64,000 nucleotides of DNA from assembly GCA_965153355.1 (NCBI GenBank), contig OZ231126.1, forward strand, positions 40,362,001-40,426,000, read 5' to 3'. This DNA comes from Flaccisagitta enflata (taxonomy: Eukaryota > Chaetognatha > Sagittoidea > Aphragmophora). Positions within the stretch are counted from its first letter, which is position 1. The number at the start of each line of letters is the position of its first letter. Of this stretch, positions 11,733 to 23,000 are shown in pieces. The translations under genes and the position numbers were made by a program. The notes beneath the pieces were generated by a model that saw only the letters and a program-made list of their open reading frames with translations, was not told where the DNA came from and did no database searches.

Positions 11733-12136
11733 GTGTACGCCATCTTTGTCCTCGTTGCTGTCTTCCCTTTCGACTTTTCTGTAGCCATTTGTGTTGTCTA
11801 TGTTGTTTTTGTCCTTGTTGTTGTTGTTGTTGATGTTGTTTTTGTTGATGTTTTGGTATGATCAGGGCCAAAGGTGCCGTAGGCGTGATTATCGTTAGAC
11901 AATTACGGGGGCGGCGGGAAAGATTTCCGACTGTTGATGAAAACGAGGAGGCGGAGGCGGAAAAGGGGGAAGAGGAGGAGGAGGAGGAGGAGGAGGCGGA
12001 GGTGGAAAAGGGGGACGAGGAGGAGGCGGAGGAGGAGGAGGCCGGGGATGGCGATGACACGGAAAAGGGAGGGGAGGATGCTGGGGAGCGGAAGGTCGGA
12101 TAAGCGTCGTTCCCCAAATGAGCCTTAGGAAGACAC

Positions 12137-12902
12137 CGCGATGGTGTCACGGAGGACGCTACAGTAGGAACCCCCGAGGAGCGTGGCGAGGAGAAGGGGG
12201 AGACTGAAGTTGAGGAGAGGGGATGGGCGACTATGGGAGAGTCTGAGTTTGAGGAAAAGGAGGAGAAGGAATGGGAAAGTATGGGGGCGCGATCGCTGAT
12301 ATTTCCTCTTTTTTCCAGCGACATATTCTCTTGGCTATTTTTTTCACATGATGAAAGCAAACTTATACTTAGATGTCGAATTAGATTTTTGAAGAGAGAG
12401 GCATCTGTGTGCATGCACGTATGTGGCCTATCTAAGTTTTTTTCTTCTTTTTTTTAGATTCTTGTGCAGCTGTGTATTTTATATTTCTCAAGTTCTTGTA
12501 CTCTCTCGATTTCAATTCGTTTTTTGTCGCGATGGTGTAACGGAGGGTGCTACAGTAGGAACCCCCGAGGAGCGTGGCGAGGAGAAGGGGGAGACTGAGG
12601 TTGAGGAGAAGGGATGAGCGACTATGGGAGAGTCTGAGCTTGAGGAGAAGGAGAAGGAAAGGGAAAGTATGGGGGCGCGATCGCTGATATTTCCTCTTTT
12701 TTCCAGCGACATATTCTCTTGGCTATTTTTTTCACGTGATGAGGGTTAACTTATATTTAGATGTCGAATTTGATTTTTTGAAGAGAGAAGCGTCTGTGTG
12801 CATGCACGTATGTGGCCTATCTAACTTTTTTTAGATTCTTGTGCAGCTGTGTATTTTATATCCTTCAAATTCTGGTACTCTCTCGATTTCAATTCGTTTT
12901 TT
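12137..12902 (+). repeat. 390-bp tandem duplication
   Basis: The segment 12137-12527 (gcgatggtgtcacggaggac) repeats at 12528-12902 with a few differences. Each copy includes gctgatatttcctcttttttc and a gaggagaagg run. Open frames here are purine-rich low complexity, and the second copy breaks the first copy's frame. Confidence 0.88.
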
Positions 12903-12959
12903 TTTTTCATCTTCAACGTCGTTATCCAGTCTGGGGGTTGGGTCTTTTCGCGTATTTAT

Positions 12960-13213
12960 GGGCGTGTTTCTAGTGAGCGCCAAAAAAACGTTTGTTCCCG
13001 CGAAACGCGGTGCGGTATGAACATATTCAGAATTTATTTGTCCACGAGGTGGCGGTAAGTGAAGGCGACCCCCGTGAAGACGGAGCGAGCGGCGAGCAGC
13101 TGTGCAGCGAGCTGGCTGGGCGAGTGAGCGAGGGTGAGCGGTGCAGCGAGACAGACATGCGCGCGACCGAGTGGCCCGTTCAAAACGCGATCGTCTTTGA
13201 CTAGAAACGCCCC
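12960..13213 (+). mobile_element. F3 element, gggcgtgtttctagt ends
   Basis: The ends gggcgtgtttctagtgag and gactagaaacgcccc form short terminal inverted repeats. The interior is G/C-rich with gcgagcg/gagtgagcg words and a tttgttcccgcgaaacgcgg block shared with the two other F3 copies. A flanking tat may be the target duplication. Confidence 0.65.
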
Positions 13214-13219
13214 CTATGG

Positions 13220-13750
13220 CCCAAAGGCGTTGGTGTTTACATCGTTGCCAGTGTTGTCGTTTCCTTTGAGGTTGTCGTTTCTTTTTTGAGGTTGTCGCGA
13301 TCACGTTCTTCACTCGTTTTTTTTCACTCGTTTCTTTACGTTTTGTTGATCCCCATTCTTCGTTTATTTCCCTTCCGTTCTTTTCCCCACTTTTTTTTCA
13401 TTCTCTTTTTTTTTTTTTTTTTGCGCTTTTCTCTCTCTTATTTTCGTTTCTGTTTTTTTTCCCCTTTGTTTCTCATTTATTACTTCTTCTCTTCTCAAGG
13501 TGGAAACTCTTCTTCTTCTTCTTTTTCGCTTTTTCCCATTTTCAATTCCATCACACGTTTTTCCATTTTCACTTTCTATTCTCCTTCTTTCTTTATTTTT
13601 CTTTTATTTGTTCATTGTCTTTTCCACATTTTTTTGTTCTCTTTGCCTTTTTACTCCTTTACGTGTTTTCCTCGTTGGCCATTATCTGGGAAAGAGAGAG
13701 AGATGCAATCATGTGAATATTATTTTCCTCCATTTCTCACTTTTCCACTT
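13220..13750. other. Pyrimidine-rich stretch, no gene
   Basis: Over 500 bp of strongly C/T-biased DNA (ttctttt and ttttcc words). The 180-codon frame is low-complexity Phe/Ser/Leu and not convincing. Confidence 0.6.
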
Positions 13751-13756
13751 CCCCTC

Positions 13757-13982
13757 TTTTTAGTCGCGTGCTACGCGACTCTATACCCCGCTTTGTCCGT
13801 CCGTTGGTCGGTTGGTCAAGTCAGTTGATTAGTTGGTTGGTTGGTTGGTCGGTCACATTTTTACTTTTTTATGTTTTTGTGGTCTTTAGCTTCCTCTGCT
13901 CCTTGCCAAATGCTTTGTGCAACTCAAATACTGCCCCTGCCCACCCGCACGCGACTGAGGTAGCCGTGTATCCGGCCTTGTA
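13757..13982 (-). mobile_element. F1 element, reverse
   Basis: The reversed hairpin end ttttagtcgcgtgctacgcg leads the element. The inner motif ccacccgcacgcgactgagg and ccgtgtatccggccttgt close it. The 10-bp arms at 13762-13771 and 13947-13956 match exactly. Confidence 0.88.
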
Positions 13983-14271
13983 CCCCTCTTTTTCACCGTT
14001 GTAGACTCTCTCTACATGTCAAAGTGTTCCAGTTGGCATCGAGTCTTACTTAGAAAAGTACCAAAATCTTTAGATCTCCTCGGCGAAATTGTTACTGTTT
14101 TATGTAAGAACTAAGGCCTTGCGGGTCTGGCCGTGAAAAGGCCAAAGCTCGGTTTTGAGGCCAAACCCAAAATTCAGTTTTGACTACAAACCTTACTTTG
14201 TTCTCTGGCTTTTTTTTTTGCCTCTATTTTTTTAATTTATTCTTTTATGCGCGTTTGTGCGTGCGTGTCTG

Positions 14272-14388
<117 letters not shown>

Positions 14389-14670
14389 CTATCTCTGAGA
14401 GAGTCATGAGATAATCGCAACATGAGTCCCACCATGAGTCCCAACATGAGTCTCACCATACTGCACTATCCCTTCCAGTATGAACACATCCACACTCAAA
14501 CTGCACCATTCCTTCCAGTATGAACACATTCGCCCTCATTCATCCATCTTTTTCTCTTGTCTATTTTTCCGTTTCTTTCTCTCTGCGATAATCACAACAT
14601 GATTCCCTCCGCGAAGTTCGAAATGGCCACTCACGGTGAAAAGCCCATCTATTCTCCCTTCCCCCTTTCC

Positions 14671-14673
<3 letters not shown>

Positions 14674-14725
<52 letters not shown>
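14674..14725 (+). repeat. GA tract
   Basis: (GA)n of about 50 bp. Confidence 0.97.
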
Positions 14726-14729
<4 letters not shown>

Positions 14730-14906
14730 TTTTAAAAGGCAGAAACGCCATATCAGTCACAAACGTGATGCTTTGGTGCCGATTACCTTTTAGAGATTCT
14801 TTTTTGTGGTTATTGAAACGTAGCTTTTGTATGGTGATGAGATGGTGCCCTGGAGAATTAAAGGCATTAGTCAAAAAAGAATATTTGCCAAGTTTGTTAT
14901 TCAGTA

Positions 14907-15146
14907 AACAAGGCCAACACCTTGCAGTCGCGTGCGGTTGTCAAGACCATAAGACCAAAAGACTAAAAGACTAAAAGACTAAGAGACTAAATGTAAATTG
15001 AATCAAATTAACGCTAAATAACTCAAGATGACTTGAAATGACTTCAAATGGCGTAAAACGGCAAAATAAGCTAAGGGTTACGGACAGACCGACGGGCCGA
15101 CAGACGGACAGAGTGGGCTGTAGAGTCGCTTGCACGCGACTAGAAA
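14907..15146 (+). mobile_element. F1 element, gtcaagac subtype
   Basis: It begins aacaaggccaacaccttgca and ends gcacgcgactagaaa. The middle has agactaaaag and tgacttcaaatg repeats. Confidence 0.85.
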
Positions 15147-15394
15147 TGTTTATCAAACATGTACTTAATAAAAAAAAACTTGGCATTTGGTATTTTATCT
15201 TAATGTGGTCAATTTCTTTTGAACTATTACTATAACAGAATTCTACGGCCCGCTAACAAAGGGAGGGGGGTAACTTTAAAAGTAGCCACTGTACACTGTT
15301 CAGTTGAGCGTTGCAATGTTGACTATGTGATGACAAAGATCACGCGGAAGGGTTTTTGTATGTTTTGTAAGAGTGATACTCAAGCAAACTGAGA

Positions 15395-15560
15395 CACTGT
15401 CTTGTTTCATAGCGTTTGTTATGTATTTTTTTTTTCTTGTGACCCTCTGTGTATAGCTCAGAATGGAGTCTTAGGACACTGACTTGTTTCACAGCGTTTG
15501 TTACGTACTTTGTTGTTGTGAGGCGGAGACTGTGTTTAGCTCAGAATGATGTCTGAGAAA
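15395..15560 (+). repeat. Short tandem duplication
   Basis: Two units share cttgtttca(t/c)agcgtttgtta and tagctcagaatg, about 75 bp apart. Confidence 0.6.
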
Positions 15561-15813
15561 AGGCTGGAAAGAAAAAAAAAAAAAAAAGAATGAGATGTGG
15601 CGTTTCCAATAGACCAATATTACCAATAATATTGATATGAAAGGAGGCCAGTCAGACAAACTAAGATTAAGATCAATTTATGTCTATTGCTACAGAAAGA
15701 AAAAGCTCCATCGTGCTTTCTTGATAGCTATAATTTAAACTTTAAACTTTAAACTCATGAGAATGATTAGAAGGACGACATAAAGAAGGAGTTGATGGGA
15801 TTTGCACTTGCCG

Positions 15814-18533
15814 TCACAAATCTTTATCACCGTTGGTGACATCGTCACCCCCTTCTTTCACCTCCTCATCATCGCTCTTCTTGGGGTAAGTCCGTCCATG
15901 GAGAATGGTAGCGTGTTGTTTGTTGCAAATTTGGCATGTTGGTCGATTGGCACATCCCTTTGCCGAGTGCCCGACGTTGAGACAGTGAAAACAGAGTCGA
16001 CGGGATGCCAATTTTTGGACTCTATCGTCGACATCAAGTACGAGGAGCTGATGGCACTCCTCCGTCGCGTGATTGTCATTGCAGACGTTGCAGCATTCCG
16101 TCAACGATGCTCGAGTTTTGTTGCCGCACGCTGCCGCTACTACCACTGCTGCAGATTCTCTTTCCACTCCTTTGCTGCGTTGGATGATTGCCCATGTCTC
16201 AATCATATCGACGAGATGGTCAAAGGAGAAGGAGATGCCCTTGACGAACGATTCATGGTGTTTTCCCAGAACTTGTCCGCCAGGTGAGGAACTCTATTAT
16301 TGATAATTTGCTGCAAGAGTTCATTTCTGTAGCAATGGTACAATTCTCCACATGTATGCGCGATCTTCTTTGCCTTTAACAGCACTGATGCGAGATGGAA
16401 ATGTCCGTCATGGTCAGCAGATTGAATCCTCGGCTTTGCGACGATTTTGTTGAAGAGATCCGGGATGTTGCTGCGATTTGCCACAAAGAGTAGGTCCATC
16501 TTCTTGAAGGCAACATTCAACTCCTCCTCGGCGCTCTCTTCCGTTGCTCCAATCATCGCCGTTTCAACGATTTCTTTGGCCGGACCAGAAAACCATTTAG
16601 GTAATTCTGAGAGAATGTCCATCCGCGTCAGTCCATCGTGTTTTGCAGAGTCTTTGAACTTTCGTTTCCACATCATATAATCAGTAGATGAAAGATTTTG
16701 CAGAGGCTTATTTGGTCTATCTCTCTCCATTGTTCTCAGACCAACCTCCCTCGCTCGCATGAGGTTATCGTAAGACGCTCTTTTTAAAAAAGCTTCGATG
16801 GCGTCGCTCTGAGGCTGCAGATTCACCACTTCCGGTTGACGAGCAGTTTGGCGAGCCAGATGATTCGTCTGTTGGCGTCTTCTCAAATCTTGGATTTCCA
16901 TATAAACTGCTCGCAATTCCGAGTCCTTCTGTCGAATCTGCAGCTGCTGCGCCGCATTCTCTTCCATCAATTGGGCAGCATTTTGCTGTAGATGATGCAG
17001 TTGACGATCAGCTTCAGGGTGCGCCGTCCCTAGGGTTGCAGATGGCGCGAGCTGTGGATGCGTCCGCCGCTCATTCGCCTCGTCCGCTACCCCTTGGTCG
17101 TCTTCTCTTCCAGCTGTCTTCTCTGCTTCGTCATTTGCTGTTATCATTGATGCATCAGACTCTGCATCGCTGTCTTTAGGCTGTGGCTGTTGCCCAACAT
17201 CCACATTGATGTATCCACTATTGAGGGGTTCGTAATTTGCTGTAAGAGGATGAGCAGTTATCACAGGAGCAATCACGGAATTTTGTTGCTGCAGATGTTG
17301 CTGATGGAGCCGCTGCTGATGTTGAATGCGTGTCCTTTCTTGTTCTTGCTGTTGCTGTTGCTCTTCAGCCTCTTGCTGTTGCAATTGAATCCGCTGTTGT
17401 TGACGTGACTGCTCTTGCAATTGACGTTGTTGAAGCAGCTGCTCCTGCTGTTGGTGTAGCTGCTCCTGCCGTAGCCTTTGTTGCTCGGCAGCCTGTTGCT
17501 GTTGAGATATTTGCTCTTGCTGCTGTTTTTTATACGCTGCAGCTTGCTGTTGTCGCTGTAGTTGCTCCTGCTGCTGTTGCTGTTGCAACAGCTCCGACTG
17601 CTGCGACTGCCCGTGTTGGAGTTGTGGCTGTCTTCGCACCGGCTGCATATGCTGCGATTGCTGCTCTCGGCGTTGCTCTTGGCACTGCTCCGGCTGCCAC
17701 CGTTGCTGCTGCTGCTCCTGCTCCAGACGCCACTCCTCACGTTGCTGTCGCTGCAGATTCATTGCCATCTCTTCCTCCTGCATACCCTCTTCTTCCTCTC
17801 TTCCTCCACCGCCTTTCTCTGCCTCCTCTCTCGTCGCCGCACCATTCATGACGCTGCTTTTGACGGTTTTGGCGAGTGTCTCGGCGTCGACGAGATTGTC
17901 CAATGTATCATCATGGATGTTTACGCGCGAGCTATAGTCCGAATGAATCTGTGACATCCACTGATCGATAGAGTCTCTTAATATAATGGGCGAATTTGGA
18001 GGCGATTGTCCATTTGGCAATTGAGGAGAAAGGACGCATTTTTGATTGACGCAATTTTGTCTTGTTGGGGTACAAAAATGAGGATGTTGGTTATTCCCAC
18101 TATGTCTTCCGTGCGCGTGGACGCGATGTCAGAGAGATGGAAAACCCTCTTGATAATTCTCGAGGTCGAAGAAACGCATTGCGTACCATTGGCGTCGGAG
18201 GCGCCGCAGACTCGACGCCGCGAAACGAAGAGGGTCGCCTGGCAGTTTGTCCGTTGCCATTTGGCAAGCAAAAATGATGTAGTCATTCACCATATCACGA
18301 AAGCAGTGTCTAGCTGCGTCGGATTCCACCGTCGCATCTTCCCACTCGTTGGTGTCCACTACAGTCACTGCAACGGCGTTAAACAGTTGTTGACATCGCC
18401 CCATTTCACGTTTTAATTCGTCCTTCATACCACACAATGTATCTGTCCTCGGACATTGATTCAAACCGAAGAAGGACGCACGAGAGGACGTTGATGCGTT
18501 CGATTGATTATCGTCGCCATTAGTCGCCGCCAT
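15814..18533 (-). pseudogene. gag: BEL/Pao-like retrotransposon gag, broken
   Basis: This is the structural gag of an LTR retrotransposon. The frame starts at an ATG at 18533-18531 (context gtcgacATGG) and runs about 134 codons to an in-frame TGA at 18131-18129. The same frame then reopens and runs to 16203. The middle is a Gln-rich, probably coiled-coil region (about 17730-17280). It is followed by a capsid-like domain resembling DUF1759 (MMWKRKFKDSAKHDGLT, LPKWFSGPAKEIVE). Near 16250 the frame shifts, and the frame ending at 15814 supplies the nucleocapsid: CNVCNDNHATEEC, the zinc knuckle CFHCLNVGHSAKGC and CQICNKQHATILH. This cysteine pattern is typical of BEL/Pao gag. No protease, reverse transcriptase or integrase follows. 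The stop and frameshift point to an inactive copy, although programmed recoding or assembly error at either site cannot be excluded. Confidence 0.8.
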
Positions 18534-18593
18534 GTCGACGAAATCGCCGCCGGGGGGTCGGGAAAAGTCGTAAGGGATGAGTCGATTTAAAAT

Positions 18594-19738
18594 TGTTGAA
18601 ATATAATCTACGTAAGTTTTATAGACGCGTCTTTGCTTTTAGTAACGTTGTTTTTATCTTGTTCTCCGGTCTGTTATTCTTGTTTTTTGCATTGTTGCAT
18701 TTTTATCTCCGGATTTTAGTATGGTTTTTAACGTTTGTCCGATCAGCTAACTATGGGGATGATATGGATGAATTTAATGGGACGGGCCGGGGCAGGGGCA
18801 GGTATTATCAGGTGGCATGGGCTCTGAAGAAGATGAACATGTTGTCATGTGCTGTTTCTGTCCTTTATTGTGTCCTGTCTCGATTTCATGTTATCTTTTG
18901 CGTTTGCTGATCATCATTAACGCCCACTTTCCCTTTTATTTTATCCCCTCTCTCAGTTGTTGAAATTTTTATGGAATAAACGAGACGGTCACCTTCCTAT
19001 TTTCCAAAAAAAAAAAAAAAAAAAAAAAAGGAAGCTAAAATTCTTTTATTTGCTTAATTAAAATAAACTTATGAACGGACAAATAACGTTAGTTTGACAT
19101 CGACAGACTGTGGGTGAAACCAACGAAAGTGGGCCTAAAATTGTTGAAATATAATCTACGCCCACGATTGTTGAAATATAATCTACGCCCACGAGTTTCA
19201 ACTGGCACTGTCCATGGGCAACTAGCTGACTGACGACTTGTGGTGAAAGAAAGGTGGCCGAATTGGAAAATAGGAAGGTGACCGTCTCGTTTATTCCATA
19301 AAAATTTCAACAACTGAGAGAGGGGATAAAATAAAAGGGAAAGTGGGCGTTAATGATGATCAGCAAACGCAAAAGATAACATGAAATCGAGACAGGACAC
19401 AATAAAGGACAGAAACAGCACATGACAACATGTTCATCTTCTTCAGAGCCCATGCCACCTGATAATACCTGCCCCTGCCCCGGCCCGTCCCATTAAATTC
19501 ATCCATATCATCCCCATAGTTAGCTGATCGGACAAACGTTAAAAACCATACTAAAATCCGGAGATAAAAACGCAAAAATGCAAAAAACAAGAATAACAGA
19601 CCGGAGAACAAGATAAAAACAACGTTACTAAAAGCAAAGACGCGTCTATAAAACTTACTTTTAGGCCCACTTTCGTTGGTTTCACCCACAGTCTGTCGAT
19701 GTCAAACTAACGTTATTTGTCCGTTCATAAGTTTATCT
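18594..19738. repeat. 394-bp inverted pair beside gag, one arm poly(A)
   Basis: Arms 18612-19005 and 19265-19658 have equal length and are almost identical in inverted orientation. Both begin, in their own sense, with gtaagttttatagacgcg and contain a late aataaac. The left arm ends in about 25 A's (from about 19004), as a reverse-transcribed polyadenylated RNA would. The right arm instead continues into unique sequence. The 19-bp motif tgttgaaatataatctacg occurs at 18594, 19144 and about 19168. A second inverted pair (about 19069-19138 and 19660-19735) brackets the right half. The tgttgaa boundary next to the gag start suggests LTR-derived sequence. The 105-109-residue frames in the arms are shadows of one sequence. 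Confidence 0.75.
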
Positions 19739-19739
19739 G

Positions 19740-20099
19740 CAATAAAAAGATGAGAGATTATTGAAATTAGTAAATTCCAAGGGCACATTCAATCAATCAC
19801 GAAAAATCAATCAATCACTTTAGGAAGCAATGCCGTAAATAAATAAAAACAATCAATCCAAAATTGGATGATACGAAGACGAGTTACGTATGTTTGTTTA
19901 CGTAATAAAAACAAATGGCATAAAATACAAGGCGCAACCATATGGTTACCACTAACCATTATGAAAAAAATGGCGAGAGAGCAAAAAAGACACCGACATT
20001 GAATAATAAGAAAGAGAAAAGAAGCCAAAAAGCACGCAAAAGAAACAAAAGCACACACACTTAACAGACGGACGAACATACATTTCTAACACCTTCAAT
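19740..20099. other. No gene seen
   Basis: A/T-rich DNA between the inverted pair and the satellite, with aatcaatca repeats. Confidence 0.5.
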
Positions 20100-23000
20100 C
20101 TAAAGTTTGGAGGGGGTACTGCCAGATTGAAGGGGGTTCTGCTGGGATAGTTCCCCAACTTTGTATTCAAGTTTTTATAGCTCTCTTCTTATGTTGATAA
20201 GAGGTACTGCCAGATTGAAGGGGGTACTGCTGGGATAGTTCCTCAACATATTAACCAGCTTTATATGCCTCAACTCTTACATTAGAAGGGGGTACTGCCA
20301 GATTGAAGGGGGTACTGCTAGGATAGTTCCCCAAATTTGTAATTAGGTTTTTATACCTTCAAGCAAATGTTTTAAGGGGGTACTGCCAGATTGAAGGGGG
20401 TACTGCTGGGATAGTTCCCCAACATATTAATCAGCTTTATGTGCCTAAACTCTTACATTTGAAGGGGGTACTGCCAGATTGAAGAGGGTACTGCTGGGAT
20501 AGTTCCCCAACTTTGTAATCAGGTTTTTATAGCTCCACTCTTATGTTGATAAGGGGTACTGCCAGATTGAAGGGGGTACTGCTGGGATAGTTCCCCAGCT
20601 TTTTAATCAGTTTTTCAAGACTTCAATCTCGTGTTTGAAGGGGGTACTGCCAGATTGAAGGGGGTACTGCTGAGATAGTTCCCCAACTTTTTAATCAGTT
20701 TTTCAAGCCTTCAATCTAAGTTTGGATGGGGTACTGCCAGATTGAAGGGGGTACTGCTGGGATAGTTTCCCAACTTTTTAATCAGTTTCTCAAGACTTCA
20801 ATCTAAAGTTTGGAGGGGGTACTGCCAGATTGAAGGGGGTACTGCTGAGATAGTTCCCCAACTTTTTAATCAGTTTTTCCAGCCTTCAGTCTAAGTTTGG
20901 ATGGGGTACTGCCAGATTGAAGGGGGTACTGCTGGGATAGTTTCCCAACTTTTTAATCAGTTTTTAATCAGTTCAATCTAAAGTTTGGAGGGGGTACTGC
21001 CAGATTGAAGGGGGTACTGCTGGGATAGTTCCCCAACTTTGTATTCAGGATTTTATAGCTCCACTCTTATGTTGATAAGGGGTACTGCCAGATTGAAGGG
21101 GGTACTGCTGGGATAGTTCCCCAACTTTTTATTCAGTTTTTCAAGCCTTCAATCTAAAGTTTGGAGGGGGTACTGCCAGATTGAAGGGGGTACTGCTGGG
21201 ATAGTTCCCCAACTTTGTATTCAGGTTTTTATAGCTCTCTTCTTATATTGATAAGGGGTACTGCCAGATTGAAGGGGGTACTGCTGGGATAGTTCCCCAA
21301 CATATTAACCAGCTTTATATGCCTTAACTCTTACAGTAGAAGGGGGTACTGCCAGATTGAAGGGGGTACTGCTAGGATAGTTCCCCAAATTTGTAATTAG
21401 GTTTTTGTACCTTCAAGCAAAAGTTTTTAGGGGTACTGCCAGATTGAAGGGGGTACTGCTGAGATAGTTCCCGAACTTTTTAATCAGTTTTTCAAGACTT
21501 CAATCTCGTGTTTGAAGGGGGTACTGCTAGATTGAAGGGGGTACTGCTGGGATAGTTCCCCAGCTTTTTAATCAGTTTTTCAAGCCTTCAATCTCGTGTT
21601 TGAAGGGGGTACTGCCAGATTGAAGGGGGTACTGCTGGGATAGTTCCCCAACTTTGTATTCAGGTTTTTATAGCTCCACTCTTATGTTGACAAGGGGTAC
21701 TGCCAGAGTGAAGGGGGTACTGCTGGGATAGTTCCCCAGCTCTTTAATCAGTTTTTCAATACTTCAATCTCATGTTTGAAGGGGGTACTGCCAGATTGAA
21801 GGGGGTACTGCTGGGATAGTTCCCCAACTTTTTATTCAGTTTTTCAAGCCTTCAATCTAAAGTTTGGAGGGGGTACTGCCAGATTGAAGAGAATTTACTG
21901 CTGGGATAGTTCCCCAACTTTGTATTCAAGTTTTTATAGCTCTCTTCTTATATTGATAAAGAAGATGCCTGCCAGATTGAAGGAAATTTACTGCTGGGAT
22001 ATTTCTAACATATTAACCAACTATATGCCTCAACTCTTAAATTAGAAGGAGGTACTGCCAATTACCATGTTCTACCTTTTCATTTGAAGAGGATAGTTCC
22101 CCAAATTTGTAATCAGGTTTTATACCTTCAAGCAAATGTTTTAAGGGTACCAGATTGAAGGGGTACTGCTAGGATAGTTTCCCAAAATATTAATCAGCTT
22201 TATGTGCCTAAACTCTTACATTTGAAGGGGGTACTGCCAGATTGAAGGGGGTACTGCTGGGATAGTTCCCCAACTTTGTATTCAGGTTTTTATAGCTCCA
22301 CTCTTATGTTGATAAGGGGTACTGCCAGATTGAAGGGGGTACTGCTGGGATAGTTCCCCAGCTTTTTAATCAGTTTTTCAAGACTTCAATCTCGTGTTTG
22401 AAGGGGGTACTGCCAGATTGAAGGGGGTACTGCTGGGATAGTTCCCCAACTTTTTAATCAGTTTTTCAAGCCTTCAATCTAAAGTTTGGAGGGGGTACTG
22501 CCAGATTGAAGGGGGTACTGCTGGGATAGTTCCCCAACTTTGTATTCAGGTTTTTATAGCTCCATTCTTATGTTGATAAGGGGTACTGCCAGATTCAAGG
22601 GGGTACTGCTGGGATAGTTCCCCAGCTTTGTAATCAGTTTTTTCAGATATCAATCTCCTGTTTGAAGGGGGTACTGCCAGATTGAAGGGGGTACTGCTGG
22701 GATAGTTCCCTAACTTTTTATTCAGTTTTTCAAGCTTTCAATCTCGTTTTTGAATGGGGTACTGCCAGATTGAGGGGGGTACTGCTGGGATAGTTCCCCA
22801 ACTTTGCATTCGGGTTTTTTTAGCTCCACTCTTATAATTTTAAGGGGTACTGCCAGATTGAAGGGGGTACTGCTGGAATAGTTCCCCAACTTTTTAATCA
22901 GTATTTTAAGCCTTCAATCTAAAGTTTGGAGAGGGTACTGCCAGATTGAAGGGGGTACTGCTGGGATAGTTCCCCAGCTTTTTAATCAGTTTTTCAAGCC

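Noticed and set aside
11858-12103. Acidic Glu-rich frame
   Set aside because: Purine-run low complexity on the strand opposite the cysteine-rich candidate; the frame is not kept in the adjacent 390-bp duplicate.
18593-18910. 105-codon frame with a hydrophobic start, duplicated at 19689-19360
   Set aside because: Both are the same inverted repeat. One difference alters the frame context, there are no domain features, and the sequence looks like LTR/leader DNA.
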